This document shows, piece after piece, positions 1-5,838 of a stretch of DNA of 13,041 nucleotides. Position 1 is the first letter of the stretch, and each line of letters opens with the position of its first letter. This stretch comes from Hyphomicrobiales bacterium (lineage in GTDB: Bacteria; Pseudomonadota; Alphaproteobacteria; Rhizobiales; Beijerinckiaceae). The position numbers were made by a program, and so were the translations under genes. The DNA lies in contig JAGWKJ010000036.1 of NCBI GenBank assembly GCA_028865375.1, positions 1 to 13,041 of the forward strand, read 5' to 3'. The notes below the pieces were generated by a model. The model saw only the letters and a list, made by a program, of their open reading frames with translations. It was not told where the DNA came from and ran no database searches.

Positions 1-70
1 GTTTTTCCGCCGAATCGCGTATTTTCCGGGCCGATTCGCGGGCCGAATTTCCGCCGCCTTCGCGCGGGAG

Positions 71-86
71 CTTGCGGGCCCGCAAG
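71..86. repeat. Perfect 16-bp palindrome upstream of the IalB-like gene
   Basis: CTTGCGGGCCCGCAAG is a perfect palindrome with no spacer, ending 23 bases before the ATG at 110. It could be an operator for a dimeric repressor or a small hairpin in the leader. There is no T-run after it, so it does not look like a terminator. Function is not known. Confidence 0.5.
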
Positions 87-109
87 ACGCAGAGACACAG
101 GACCAGCCG

Positions 110-682
110 ATGACGCGACCAAACGCCAAAATACGCCTCGTCGCGACGATCGCGGCGCTCGTCGCGGTTCCGGTCCTGGCGTCTGGAGGCGCCGATGCGG
201 CGGCGAAAAAGGCGAAGAAGGCCGCCGCCTCGCCGGTGGCCGGCGCGACCAAGATCGGCGATTTCGGCGACTGGACCGCCTACAAGTCCAAGGATTCCAA
301 GAGCGCGGTTTGCTACGCGGTCTCGGCCCCAAAGAGCCGCAAGCCCACCGGCCTGACGCGCGACCCCGCCTTCGTGTTCGTGACGCAGAAGCCGAAGGAG
401 AAGGTGGTCGACGAAGTGTCCTTCGTGCTCGGGTTCCCGGCGCTGGAGAAGGGCGCGGGCGACGTCGCCACCGTGAAGGGCGCCAAGTTCGACCTGTTCG
501 GCAAGGGCCATACCGCCTGGACCAAGGCGGTCGACGACCAGCCCAAGCTCGTCGCCGCGATGAAGGCGGGCGCCGACCTCGTGACCGAGGTCAAGTCGGC
601 GGCGGGCCACCTGACGACCGACACCTATTCGTTGAAGGGCTTCGGCAAGGCGCTGGAAGCCTCGGTGAAGGCCTGCAAGTGA
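110..682 (+). CDS. Secreted IalB-family (invasion-associated locus B) protein
   Basis: 190 aa exported protein of the invasion-associated locus B family, common in alphaproteobacteria and named after a Bartonella factor linked to red-cell invasion; in most members the role is unknown and probably concerns the envelope. Residues 1-30 form a signal peptide (basic start, hydrophobic 10-24, likely cleavage near the ADA at 28-30). A Lys/Ala-rich stretch (31-48) follows. The family core starts at IGDFGDWTAYKS (49-60) and continues through CYAVSAPKSRKPTGL and DPAFVFVTQKP to a C-terminal LKGFGKALEAS. Cys68 and Cys189 are well placed for a disulfide, as in the family. The ATG at 110 is preceded by AGGA at 99-102 with 7 bases of spacing. 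The gene stands alone; the 5' end of the window shows no partner. Family assignment is firm, function is not. Confidence 0.88.
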   Translation: MTRPNAKIRLVATIAALVAVPVLASGGADAAAKKAKKAAASPVAGATKIGDFGDWTAYKSKDSKSAVCYAVSAPKSRKPTGLTRDPAFVFVTQKPKEKVVDEVSFVLGFPALEKGAGDVATVKGAKFDLFGKGHTAWTKAVDDQPKLVAAMKAGADLVTEVKSAAGHLTTDTYSLKGFGKALEASVKACK

Positions 683-687
683 GCGCA

Positions 688-724
688 GGGCGCAGGGACG
701 GCGGGGAACCCGTCCGCCGCGCCC
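688..724 (+). terminator. Hairpin after the IalB-like gene, possible terminator
   Basis: An imperfect stem-loop starts five bases after the TGA. GGGCGC (688-693) pairs with GCGCCC (719-724), and inside it GGACGG (696-701) pairs with CCGTCC (710-715) around an 8-base loop. No T-run follows, so it may end transcription weakly, need Rho, or only protect the 3' end. Confidence 0.4.
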
Positions 725-772
725 GCGGATGATCGTCGCCGCCCGTCGCGCACGACCTTCCGCCATCCTCAC

Positions 773-909
773 GCGCGGACCACCGCCGTCTTTGCGAGCG
801 AAGCGAAGCAATCCAGTCGTTGGCATCGACCCGGTCCATTGGGGACGTTCGTCTGGATTGCTTCGTCGCTCACGCTCCTCGCAAAGACGGATGGGGCGCG
901 GGCCGAGGC
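773..909. repeat. Intergenic inverted-repeat element, copy 1
   Basis: The outer arms are 786-815 (starting CCGTCTTTGCGAG and ending GAAGCAATCCAG) and 853-890, its reverse complement apart from a short insertion (CTGGATTGCTTCG ... CTCGCAAAGACGG). About 37 bases separate the arms, so the transcript could fold into a long hairpin. The surrounding bases (GCGCGGACCACC before, GATGGGGCGCGGG after) also recur around copy 2, so the repeated unit is larger than the hairpin, about 137 bp. From memory, elements with a TTGCGAG...GAAGCAATCC core are scattered through intergenic DNA of many proteobacteria; they carry no gene. Short frames through it are translations of the repeat. Confidence 0.85.
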
Positions 910-946
910 CAATGGCAATGGGCGCGCGTAAGCCTCCGCCGTTCTC

Positions 947-971
947 GCGCACAAACCACCGCCGTCTTTGC
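947..971. repeat. Partial third copy of the element's left end
   Basis: ACCACCGCCGTCTTTGCG recurs here just before copy 2, matching the same string at 779-796 in copy 1, then breaks off into copy 2's own left end. This looks like a nested or truncated copy left by duplication or insertion of one element into another. Confidence 0.6.
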
Positions 972-1109
972 GCGCGGAACACCGTCGTCGTTGCGAGCGA
1001 AGCGAAGCAGTCCATCGGCAGGACAACGCATCGTCCTTTGGCGACGCTCGTCAGGATTGTTTCGTCGCTCGCGCACCTCGTAAAGGCGGATGGGGCGCGG
1101 GTCGAGGCG
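972..1109. repeat. Intergenic inverted-repeat element, copy 2 (diverged)
   Basis: Aligned to copy 1 at a period of 199 bases. Left flank GCGCGGAACACC, left arm about 982-1014 (TTGCGAGCGAAGCGAAGCAG), right arm about 1051-1090 (TCAGGATTGTTTCGTCGCTC...), right flank GGATGGGGCGCGGG (1088-1101). Arms and spacer carry many substitutions relative to copy 1 (AATCC to AGTCC, GATTGC to GATTGT, CGCAAAG to CGTAAAG), so this copy is older or under no constraint. Separately, ATGGCAATGGGCGCG (912-926) recurs inverted as CGCGCCCATTGCCAT at 1142-1156, adding another possible long-range hairpin before leuB. Confidence 0.8.
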
Positions 1110-1149
1110 GCTGAACGCCGGACCCATATCGGCCGACGCCCCGCGCCCA

Positions 1150-1178
1150 TTGCCATCGCGCGCCGGCCCGGCTAGCAG
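1150..1178 (+). promoter_or_regulatory. Weak sigma70-like promoter candidate for leuB
   Basis: TTGCCA (1150-1155, five of six to TTGACA), 17 bases, then TAGCAG (1173-1178, three of six to TATAAT). Spacing is ideal but the -10 is poor. Transcription would start near 1185, about 30 bases before the leuB ATG. The -35 lies in one arm of the inverted pair 912-926/1142-1156. Confidence 0.3.
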
Positions 1179-1214
1179 GTCGCCGCTCTCGCGGCCCTTC
1201 GACGGAATCGCCCC

Positions 1215-2324
1215 ATGACGACCTTGAAACTTCTCCTTCTGCCCGGCGACGGCATTGGTCCCGAGGTGATGGCGGAGGTCGAGAAGGTCGCCGCGGCGGT
1301 CGCCGAGGGCGGCGAGGCGCGCTTCGAGTTCGAGCGCGGGCTGGTGGGCGGCTGCGCCTATGACGCCCATGGCAAGGCGATCTCCGAATCCGACATGGCG
1401 CTGGCCAAGGCGGCCGACGCGGTGCTGTTCGGCGCGGTCGGCGGGCCCAAATGGGACCCCGTGCCCTATGACGTGCGGCCGGAGGCGGGCCTTCTGCGCC
1501 TGCGCAAGGACCTCGGCTTGTTTGCCAACCTTCGGCCGGCGATCTGCTATCCCGCGCTCGCCGACGCCTCGTCGCTGAAGCGCGAAGTCGTCGAGGGCCT
1601 CGACATCATGATCGTCCGCGAGCTGACGGGCGGCGTCTATTTCGGCGAGCCCAAGGAGATCCGCGACCTCGGCAACGGCCAGAAGCGCGGCATCGACACG
1701 CAGGTCTACGACACTTACGAGATCGAGCGCATCGCGCGCGTCGCCTTCGACCTCGCGCGCAAGCGCCGCAACAAGGTGACCTCGGGCGAAAAGCGCAACG
1801 TGATGAAGACCGGCGTGCTGTGGCACGAAGTCGTCACCGCCGTCCACGCCCGCGAATTCAAGGACGTGACGCTGGAGCACCAACTCGCCGACGCGCTGGC
1901 CATGCAGCTCGTGCGCTGGCCCAAGCAGTTCGACGTCATCGTCACCGACAACCTGTTCGGCGACGTGCTGTCCGACATCGCCGCCATGCTGACGGGGTCG
2001 CTGGGCATGTTGCCCTCCGCCTCGCTGGGCGAGGCCGACGCGGTCACCGGAAAGCGCCGCGCGCTCTATGAGCCGGTCCACGGATCGGCGCCCGACATCG
2101 CGGGCAAGGGTCTCGCCAACCCGATCGCCATGATCGGCTCGCTGGCGATGGCCATGCGCTATTCGTTCGGGTTGGGCGCGACCGCCGACCGGATCGAGGC
2201 GGCGATCGCTCGCACGCTGGCCGCCGGCCTGCGCACCGCCGACATCCGCGGCGACGCGCGCTCGGTCGTCTCCACCGCGCAGATGGGCGATTCAATCGTA
2301 GCGGAGTATCGCAAGGGCGCGTGA
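1215..2324 (+). CDS. leuB: 3-isopropylmalate dehydrogenase
   Basis: Catalyses the NAD-dependent oxidative decarboxylation of 3-isopropylmalate to 4-methyl-2-oxopentanoate, the third committed step of leucine synthesis; cytosolic homodimer. 369 aa is the family's usual length. Visible signatures: N-terminal LLPGDGIGPEV (8-18); substrate-binding arginines R97, R107 and R135 (in IVRELTGG); Y142 in GGVYFGEP; conserved Lys193 in the alphaproteobacterial variant EKRNVMKTGVLW; the metal-binding Asp set D226, D250 and D254 (DNLFGDVLSD); and the NAD-binding segment YEPVHGSAPDIAGKGLANP (285-303). The ATG at 1215 has GGA at 1204-1206 and starts exactly at the conserved N-terminus. No other leu gene is in the window; leuC, leuD and leuA must lie elsewhere. 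It stands as a single unit, closed by the terminator at 2400-2431. Confidence 0.97.
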   Translation: MTTLKLLLLPGDGIGPEVMAEVEKVAAAVAEGGEARFEFERGLVGGCAYDAHGKAISESDMALAKAADAVLFGAVGGPKWDPVPYDVRPEAGLLRLRKDLGLFANLRPAICYPALADASSLKREVVEGLDIMIVRELTGGVYFGEPKEIRDLGNGQKRGIDTQVYDTYEIERIARVAFDLARKRRNKVTSGEKRNVMKTGVLWHEVVTAVHAREFKDVTLEHQLADALAMQLVRWPKQFDVIVTDNLFGDVLSDIAAMLTGSLGMLPSASLGEADAVTGKRRALYEPVHGSAPDIAGKGLANPIAMIGSLAMAMRYSFGLGATADRIEAAIARTLAAGLRTADIRGDARSVVSTAQMGDSIVAEYRKGA

Positions 2325-2399
2325 GGCGGGGTTGGCGGGGGCCGAACGGATCCGGACGACGTCTGCCCGGCGCTCGCTTCGGCCCTCAAGGTCAAGCCG

Positions 2400-2431
2400 G
2401 GATCCGGCCGTGTGCGGCCGGATCCTGTTTT
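2400..2431 (+). terminator. Intrinsic terminator of leuB
   Basis: Perfect 11-bp stem GGATCCGGCCG (2400-2410) with CGGCCGGATCC (2415-2425), TGTG loop, followed by TGTTTT (2426-2431). It lies 76 bases after the leuB stop and is the clearest Rho-independent terminator in the window. Confidence 0.82.
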
Positions 2432-2600
2432 GAACGTCTTGGATTCCATCGGCCATGGTCCGGATCGGCGGTCACCGAAGGCCGGAGAGAGCGCCAGCGA
2501 CCGCAGAGAAACCCAAGAGCGCGCGAGCGGCACGCGAAGCGCTTGACGGCGGTCCGGGACACGGCGCCCGCGTCCCATAAGTATCGAACCGTTCACCCCA

Positions 2601-2629
2601 TTGAGCCGCGCCGCCTGCGCCCCTACAAT
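2601..2629 (+). promoter_or_regulatory. Sigma70-like promoter of the amidase gene
   Basis: TTGAGC (2601-2606), 17 bases, then TACAAT (2624-2629, five of six to consensus). Transcription should start near 2636, placing the AGGAGG site (2638-2643) almost at the 5' end of the mRNA. The TTG at 2601, which could be read as an in-frame start codon, is therefore better explained as the -35 box. Confidence 0.58.
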
Positions 2630-2637
2630 GGCGGGAC

Positions 2638-2643
2638 AGGAGG
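2638..2643 (+). promoter_or_regulatory. Strong ribosome binding site deciding the amidase start
   Basis: AGGAGG, 8 bases before the ATG at 2652. It fixes the start there and excludes the in-frame TTG at 2601, which would add 17 residues that do not belong to the family. Confidence 0.8.
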
Positions 2644-2651
2644 CGCGGGCC

Positions 2652-3509
2652 ATGAAAGTCGCCGTCATCCAGATGAATTCGGTCGCCGACAAGGCGCGCA
2701 ACGTCGCGGCCGCGCGCGCGCTGATGGAGCGTGCCGTCGCCGAGGAGAAGCCAGACTGGCTGCTGCTGCCCGAGCATTTCGACTGGGCGGGCGGCTCGCG
2801 CGGCGACAAGCTCGCCAATTCCGAGGAGATCGGCGCCGGCCCCGCCTCCGACATGTGCCGCGATTTCGCGCGCCGCCACGGCACGTTCGTGCACGCCGGC
2901 TCGATCATGGAGCGCGCGCGCGGCGGCGAGCGCATCCGCAACACCAGCGTCGTCTACGACCGGCGCGGCGAGGAGGTCGCGCGCTATTCCAAGATACACC
3001 TGTTCGACATCGTGGCGCCCGACGGCGCCGTCTATCGCGAAAGCGACACGGTGACGCCGGGAGAGACCGTCGCGACCTACGAATGCGAGGGCGTAACGGT
3101 CGGTTGCGCGATCTGCTACGACCTGCGGTTTCCCGAATTGTTCGCCGCGCTGGTCGACCGCGGCGCAACGATGGTCGCGCTGCCCGCCGCCTTCACGCTG
3201 CAGACCGGCAAGGACCATTGGGAATTGCTGCTGCGCGCCCGCGCGGTCGAGACGCAGGCCTATGTCTGCGCCTCTGCACAATGCGGGAGTTTCGTCGCGC
3301 CGGGCGGAGAGGCGCGTCACACGTTCGGCCATTCGCTGGTCGCCGATCCGTGGGGCCACGTCGTCGCCCGGGCTTCCGATGGCGCCGGCTATGCGGTCGC
3401 CCGGCTCGACCCGGCGCGCATCGAGCGCGTGCGTGCGGCGATGCCGGTGCGCGCCCACGCGAGGCGGCTGCGCGAACCCGTCCCGGCGCGCCCGATCGCC
3501 GCCGAATGA
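2652..3509 (+). CDS. Carbon-nitrogen hydrolase, Nit1/deaminated glutathione amidase-like
   Basis: 285 aa single-domain nitrilase-superfamily amidase. The catalytic triad is visible: Glu41 (LLLPEHFD), Lys114 (RYSKIHLFD) and Cys155 (CAICYDLRFPELF). The sequences YSKIHLFDIV and ICYDLRFPELF place it in the Nit branch, whose studied members (yeast Nit1, mammalian Nit1, bacterial YbeM) hydrolyse deaminated glutathione, a side product of transaminases, to 2-oxoglutarate and cysteinylglycine. That substrate is inferred from family resemblance; omega-amidase activity on other 2-oxo amides is the main alternative. It should be cytosolic, with no signal peptide. In many alphaproteobacteria this gene sits near a glutaredoxin or ubiG gene, but here it stands alone with its own promoter between leuB and ihfB. 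A basic, Pro/Arg-rich C-terminus (from about residue 259) is not catalytic. Confidence 0.9.
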   Translation: MKVAVIQMNSVADKARNVAAARALMERAVAEEKPDWLLLPEHFDWAGGSRGDKLANSEEIGAGPASDMCRDFARRHGTFVHAGSIMERARGGERIRNTSVVYDRRGEEVARYSKIHLFDIVAPDGAVYRESDTVTPGETVATYECEGVTVGCAICYDLRFPELFAALVDRGATMVALPAAFTLQTGKDHWELLLRARAVETQAYVCASAQCGSFVAPGGEARHTFGHSLVADPWGHVVARASDGAGYAVARLDPARIERVRAAMPVRAHARRLREPVPARPIAAE

Positions 3510-3556
3510 GGACGCGAACCCCCTAATTTTGCGGCGACGTCCTTGCTTGACGCAGA

Positions 3557-3589
3557 GACACGGGTCCGGCAGGGAAAAAAGCCCGTGTC
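3557..3589 (+). repeat. Inverted repeat in the ihfB upstream region
   Basis: GACACGGG (3557-3564) and CCCGTGTC (3582-3589) are perfect 8-bp complements around a 17-base loop containing an A6 run (3575-3580). It lies 82 bases before the ihfB start and 47 after the amidase stop. It may be a weak terminator for the amidase gene (no T-run follows) or a protein-binding site. Confidence 0.42.
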
Positions 3590-3640
3590 GAAATTGTTGG
3601 ATACGGGCGTGATCGACCGCTGCGTCGGGCGCGAAAACGG

Positions 3641-3646
3641 TATATT
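3641..3646 (+). promoter_or_regulatory. -10-like box before ihfB
   Basis: TATATT sits 25 bases before the ihfB ATG in an otherwise GC-rich stretch, so transcription could start near 3653. I found no good -35 at 16-18 bases upstream, so this is only a half-supported promoter. Confidence 0.35.
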
Positions 3647-3671
3647 GGACCCAAATGGCGCGGAGCGCGCA

Positions 3672-3995
3672 ATGATCAAATCAGAACTTGTTCAAAGACT
3701 TGCCGAAGCCAATCCGCATCTCTACCAGCGCGACGTCGAAAACGTGGTGTCGGCGGTCCTCGACGAGATCGTCGACTCGCTTGCGCGCGGGGACCGCGTG
3801 GAACTGCGCGGCTTCGGTGCGTTTTCCGTGAAAAAGCGCGATGCGCGCGTAGGTCGCAATCCGCGCACCGGCGAAAAGGTGGACGTGGCGAGCAAGGCCG
3901 CCCCGCATTTCAAGGCCGGCAAGGAAATGCGCCTGCGACTCAATCCCGACGCCGACGCGTCGGCGAGCGGCAAGTCCCGCGCCGTGGCGGGCTGA
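3672..3995 (+). CDS. ihfB: Integration host factor subunit beta
   Basis: 107 aa nucleoid-associated protein. With IhfA it forms the IHF heterodimer that binds a specific site and bends DNA sharply, helping transcription, recombination and replication. The HU/IHF fold is complete: IKSELVQRLAEANPHLYQRDVENVV (helices 1-2), then VELRGFGAFSVKKRDARVGRNPRTGEKV. The DNA-intercalating Pro lies in GRNPRTGE, and VDVASKAAPHFKAGKEMRLRLN follows. The start SELVQRLA plus the RDARVGRNPRTGE arm favour IhfB over HU. A short tail (DADASASGKSRAVAG) extends past the family end. The ATG at 3672 has GGAG at 3662-3665; an upstream extension to 3543 is open but does not look coded. In many proteobacteria ihfB follows rpsA; here rpsA is not adjacent, but the downstream partner lapA is kept four bases away, so the two are co-transcribed. 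Confidence 0.95.
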   Translation: MIKSELVQRLAEANPHLYQRDVENVVSAVLDEIVDSLARGDRVELRGFGAFSVKKRDARVGRNPRTGEKVDVASKAAPHFKAGKEMRLRLNPDADASASGKSRAVAG

Positions 3996-3999
3996 GCCG

Positions 4000-4377
4000 A
4001 TGGCGCGCGCGCTTCGCTTGCTCGTGCTCGCGCCGGTCGCGCTGGCGCTGGTCGCCTTCGCGATCGCCAATCGCGCGCCGGTCGCCCTGCAGCTCGATCC
4101 GCTGACGGCGTTCGGCGCGCCCGGCGTCGGGTTCACCGCGCCGCTGTTCGTCTCGTTGATCGGGGCTGTGTTGGCGGGCTCGTTGCTCGGCGGCGCGGCG
4201 GTCTGGCTGTCGCAGGGGCGCCATCGCCGCGCCTTGCGGGCGAGGACGGACGAAGCGCGGCGGGCGCAGGCGGAGACCGGGGCGCTGAAAGCCGAACTCG
4301 ACCGTCACGAAGCCGCCGCGCGGGCGGCGGGGCCGGTCCGCGACCCCTCCGCGCTGGGCGGTCCGCGCGCCACCTGA
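4000..4377 (+). CDS. lapA: LapA-domain (DUF1049) inner-membrane protein
   Basis: 125 aa with two membrane segments (about 5-23 and 46-70) and a cytoplasmic Arg/Ala/Glu-rich helical tail (about 75-110) likely to form a coiled coil. The motif AIANRAPVALQLDP between the segments is typical of the lipopolysaccharide-assembly protein A domain, in which FxxxN is followed by beta-strand residues. In E. coli, LapA works with LapB at the inner membrane and influences the level of LpxC and hence LPS synthesis; no LapB with TPR repeats is in this window, so a LPS role here is inferred by family only. It starts four bases after the ihfB stop with no clear ribosome site of its own, so translation may be coupled to ihfB. 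The ihfB-lapA order is common in proteobacteria. Confidence 0.8.
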   Translation: MARALRLLVLAPVALALVAFAIANRAPVALQLDPLTAFGAPGVGFTAPLFVSLIGAVLAGSLLGGAAVWLSQGRHRRALRARTDEARRAQAETGALKAELDRHEAAARAAGPVRDPSALGGPRAT

Positions 4378-4395
4378 GCGCTCGGGCGCCCTCAG
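4374..4395. terminator. Palindromic junction between convergent lapA and coaA
   Basis: The two stop codons lie inside CTGAG (4374-4378) and CTCAG (4391-4395), with GAGCGCTC (4376-4383) and GGGCGCCC (4384-4391) as two abutting palindromes between them. Only 14 bases separate the genes. A GC hairpin here could slow polymerase on both strands, but there is no T-run on either side. Confidence 0.35.
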
Positions 4396-5357
4396 AGCTT
4401 GCGCAGCGCGACTTCCTCGATCCGGTGGCTCGCGCCCTTGGTGAGCACGAGGCTGGCGCGCGGCCGGGTCGGGAGGATCGTCTCCATCAGGTTGGGTAGG
4501 TTGGTGCGCGCCCAGATCGCGCGGGCGATCGCGCGCGCCTCGTCCTCGCCGATCTCGGCATAGCGCCGGAAGTAGCTGCGCGGGTCGCGGAACGCGGTCT
4601 CGCGCAGGCGCATGAAGCGGGAGACGTACCAATCCTCGAGCAGCGCCGAGTCCGCGTCGAGATAGACCGAGAAGTCGAAGAAGTCGGACACGAACGGCCG
4701 GTCGCGGCCGTCGCGCTGCTGGCGGTTGGGCAGCAGCACGTTGAGGCCTTCGACGATCAGGATGTCGGGTCGGTCGACCGACACCGTCTCGCCGGGCACC
4801 ACGTCGTAGACGAGGTGCGAATAGACGGGCGCTTCCACGTGCGGCTCGCCGGCCTTCACGCGGGAGAGGAAGTTGATGAGCGCCGTGCCGTCGTAGCTCT
4901 CGGGGAAGCCCTTGCGGTCGAGCAGGCCCTGGGCGATCAGCGTCGCGTTGTCGTGCAGGAAGCCGTCGGTCGTCACCAGCTCGACCTTGGGCGTGTTGGG
5001 CCAACGCGACAGCAGGGCCCGCAGCACGCGCGCGGTGGTCGACTTGCCCACCGCCACCGAGCCGGCGATGCCGATCACGTAAGGCGTCTTGCCCTCCGCC
5101 GCGCCGAGGAAGCGCCGCGTCGCCTTGTGCAGGCCCTGCGTGGCGGCGACGTAGAGCGCGAGCAGGCGCGACAGCGGCAGGTAGATCTCGATCACCTCTT
5201 CGAGCGAAATCGGGTCGTTGATGGAGCGCAGGCGCGCGAGATCGTCGGCCGTCAGCGTGAGCGGCGCGTCGGCGCGCAGCGCCGCCCATTGCGCGCGCGT
5301 GAAGCGGTGGAACGCCGAGAGCGCCGGATCGGCCTCGGGCCATTGGGGAGCGTTCAC
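4392..5357 (-). CDS. coaA: Pantothenate kinase, type I
   Basis: 321 aa, the usual length of the type I (CoaA, P-loop) enzyme. It phosphorylates pantothenate with ATP, the first and usually rate-limiting step of coenzyme A synthesis, and is typically feedback-inhibited by CoA. Walker A is GSVAVGKST (99-107). Other family landmarks are VELVTTDGFLHDN (125-137), FPESYDG (151-157), PVYSHLVYDVVPGE (177-190), the Walker B-like DILIVEGLNVL (198-208), and YFRRYAEIGEDEA (262-274). The start is GTG at 5355-5357, inside a GTGA overlap with the hisE stop, so the two are translationally coupled. HisE before CoaA is a recurrent alphaproteobacterial pairing, usually at the end of a his operon. Here only hisE precedes it. 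Confidence 0.96.
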   Translation of the reverse strand: MNAPQWPEADPALSAFHRFTRAQWAALRADAPLTLTADDLARLRSINDPISLEEVIEIYLPLSRLLALYVAATQGLHKATRRFLGAAEGKTPYVIGIAGSVAVGKSTTARVLRALLSRWPNTPKVELVTTDGFLHDNATLIAQGLLDRKGFPESYDGTALINFLSRVKAGEPHVEAPVYSHLVYDVVPGETVSVDRPDILIVEGLNVLLPNRQQRDGRDRPFVSDFFDFSVYLDADSALLEDWYVSRFMRLRETAFRDPRSYFRRYAEIGEDEARAIARAIWARTNLPNLMETILPTRPRASLVLTKGASHRIEEVALRKL

Positions 5358-5671
5358 CGACGCGACGCCTTTTCCTCGTGGCCCGAACGCGCGGTGCGCG
5401 CCTCCAGTTCGGCCATCACGGCGGCGAGCGGCACGCCGCGCGAGCGCAGCGCGACAAGCAGGTGGAACAGCGCGTCGGCCGCCTCGGCGCGAACCGAGGC
5501 GTCGTCCGACGCCGCGACGGCGATCGCGAATTCGACCGCCTCCTCGCCGAATTTCTTGGCCGCGCGCGCGGGCCCGCCGTCGAGCAGGCAGCGGGTATAG
5601 GACTTCGCGGCGTCCGAGGCGGCGCGGTCGGCGACGATGGCGTCGAGCGTCTGCAGGGTGAATTCGGTCAT
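5354..5671 (-). CDS. hisE: Phosphoribosyl-ATP pyrophosphatase
   Basis: 105 aa all-alpha MazG-type hydrolase. It converts phosphoribosyl-ATP to phosphoribosyl-AMP and pyrophosphate, the second step of histidine synthesis. The metal-binding signature is present: KKFGEEAVEFAIA (E43, E44, E47) and the ExxD in AEAADALFHLLVAL (E63, D66). Helix 1 begins FTLQTLDAIVADR and the substrate segment reads SYTRCLLDGGPARAAKK. Length and full signature fit a stand-alone HisE rather than a HisI-HisE fusion. The ATG at 5671 lacks a strong ribosome site. No hisI, hisF or hisA lies upstream on this strand; instead a promoter gap shared with sciP follows, so hisE-coaA looks like a separate two-gene operon. A TTGACG on the minus strand at 5719-5724 could be a -35, but no convincing -10 follows it. 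Confidence 0.93.
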   Translation of the reverse strand: MTEFTLQTLDAIVADRAASDAAKSYTRCLLDGGPARAAKKFGEEAVEFAIAVAASDDASVRAEAADALFHLLVALRSRGVPLAAVMAELEARTARSGHEEKASRR

Positions 5672-5785
5672 GGCGGCCCGTCGTCGATCGCCGCGAGAGG
5701 AAGCGAGATCGCCGGAAGCGTCAAGGGTGGGCCGTGCATCGCCAAGGACGAACTCCCGAATGCGACCGCCCCGATTGGCATTCCA

Positions 5786-5793
5786 TTAACCAT
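5786..5793 (+). promoter_or_regulatory. CtrA half-site TTAACCAT
   Basis: TTAACCAT matches the extended CtrA half-site described in Caulobacter. It sits between the arms of a 6-bp inverted repeat, ATTGGC (5774-5779) and GCCAAT (5800-5805), about 100 bases before sciP, in the most AT-rich stretch of the window. Confidence 0.45.
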
Positions 5794-5818
5794 GATCGCG
5801 CCAATTCACTGTTTTCCT

Positions 5819-5833
5819 TTAGTGTAATCTTAA
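5819..5833 (+). promoter_or_regulatory. Near-consensus CtrA box upstream of sciP
   Basis: TTAG-N7-TTAA, seven of eight bases of the CtrA site TTAA-N7-TTAA, 59 bases before the likely sciP start. Spacing is exactly 7. The position is right for a CtrA-activated promoter; a palindrome (5839-5853) lies just downstream. SciP in Caulobacter is made under CtrA control and then inhibits CtrA-driven transcription. Confidence 0.55.
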
Positions 5834-5838
5834 GCACC

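Larger units (their letters stand above)
683..1214. other. Gene-free gap before leuB
   Basis: No frame here looks like a real protein. The gap holds the hairpin behind the IalB-like gene, the two repeat copies and a partial copy, one further inverted pair (912-926 with 1142-1156), and in its last 60 bases a weak promoter candidate and the leuB ribosome binding site. Confidence 0.8.
2325..2651 (+). other. Gap between leuB and the amidase gene
   Basis: No gene is visible. The first third ends in the leuB terminator. From 2432 to about 2600 I see only an imperfect hairpin (GGGACACGG 2556-2564 with CCGCGTCCC 2568-2576, no T-run). The last 50 bases hold the promoter and ribosome binding site of the next gene. 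Confidence 0.75.

Noticed and set aside
1..109. Two GANTC (CcrM-type methylation) sites at 12-16 and 33-37
   Set aside because: GANTC is expected dozens of times in a window of this size and composition, and no methyltransferase gene or conservation evidence is present, so no regulatory meaning can be claimed.
729..1175. Short frames in the gap before leuB as hypothetical proteins
   Set aside because: Their peptides (SLRAKRSNP, FARSVSDEAI, CFASLAKTAVV) are translations of the repeated inverted element on both strands, a known source of false gene calls.
870..2081. 403-codon open frame on the minus strand across leuB and the repeats
   Set aside because: It is antisense to the well-supported leuB, with low-complexity composition rich in Arg, Ala, Gly, His and Asp as expected for a shadow frame in GC-rich DNA. 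Its end runs into the repeat element.
86..3561. Shared 13-mer GACGCAGAGACAC at 86-98 and 3549-3561, both upstream of genes
   Set aside because: About one such chance match is expected among all 13-mers in a window this size, and the surrounding bases do not align.
3940..5343. 467-codon minus-strand frame over lapA and coaA
   Set aside because: Arg/Pro/Ala-rich shadow in another frame of coaA on the same strand; coaA has the intact Walker motif and family length.
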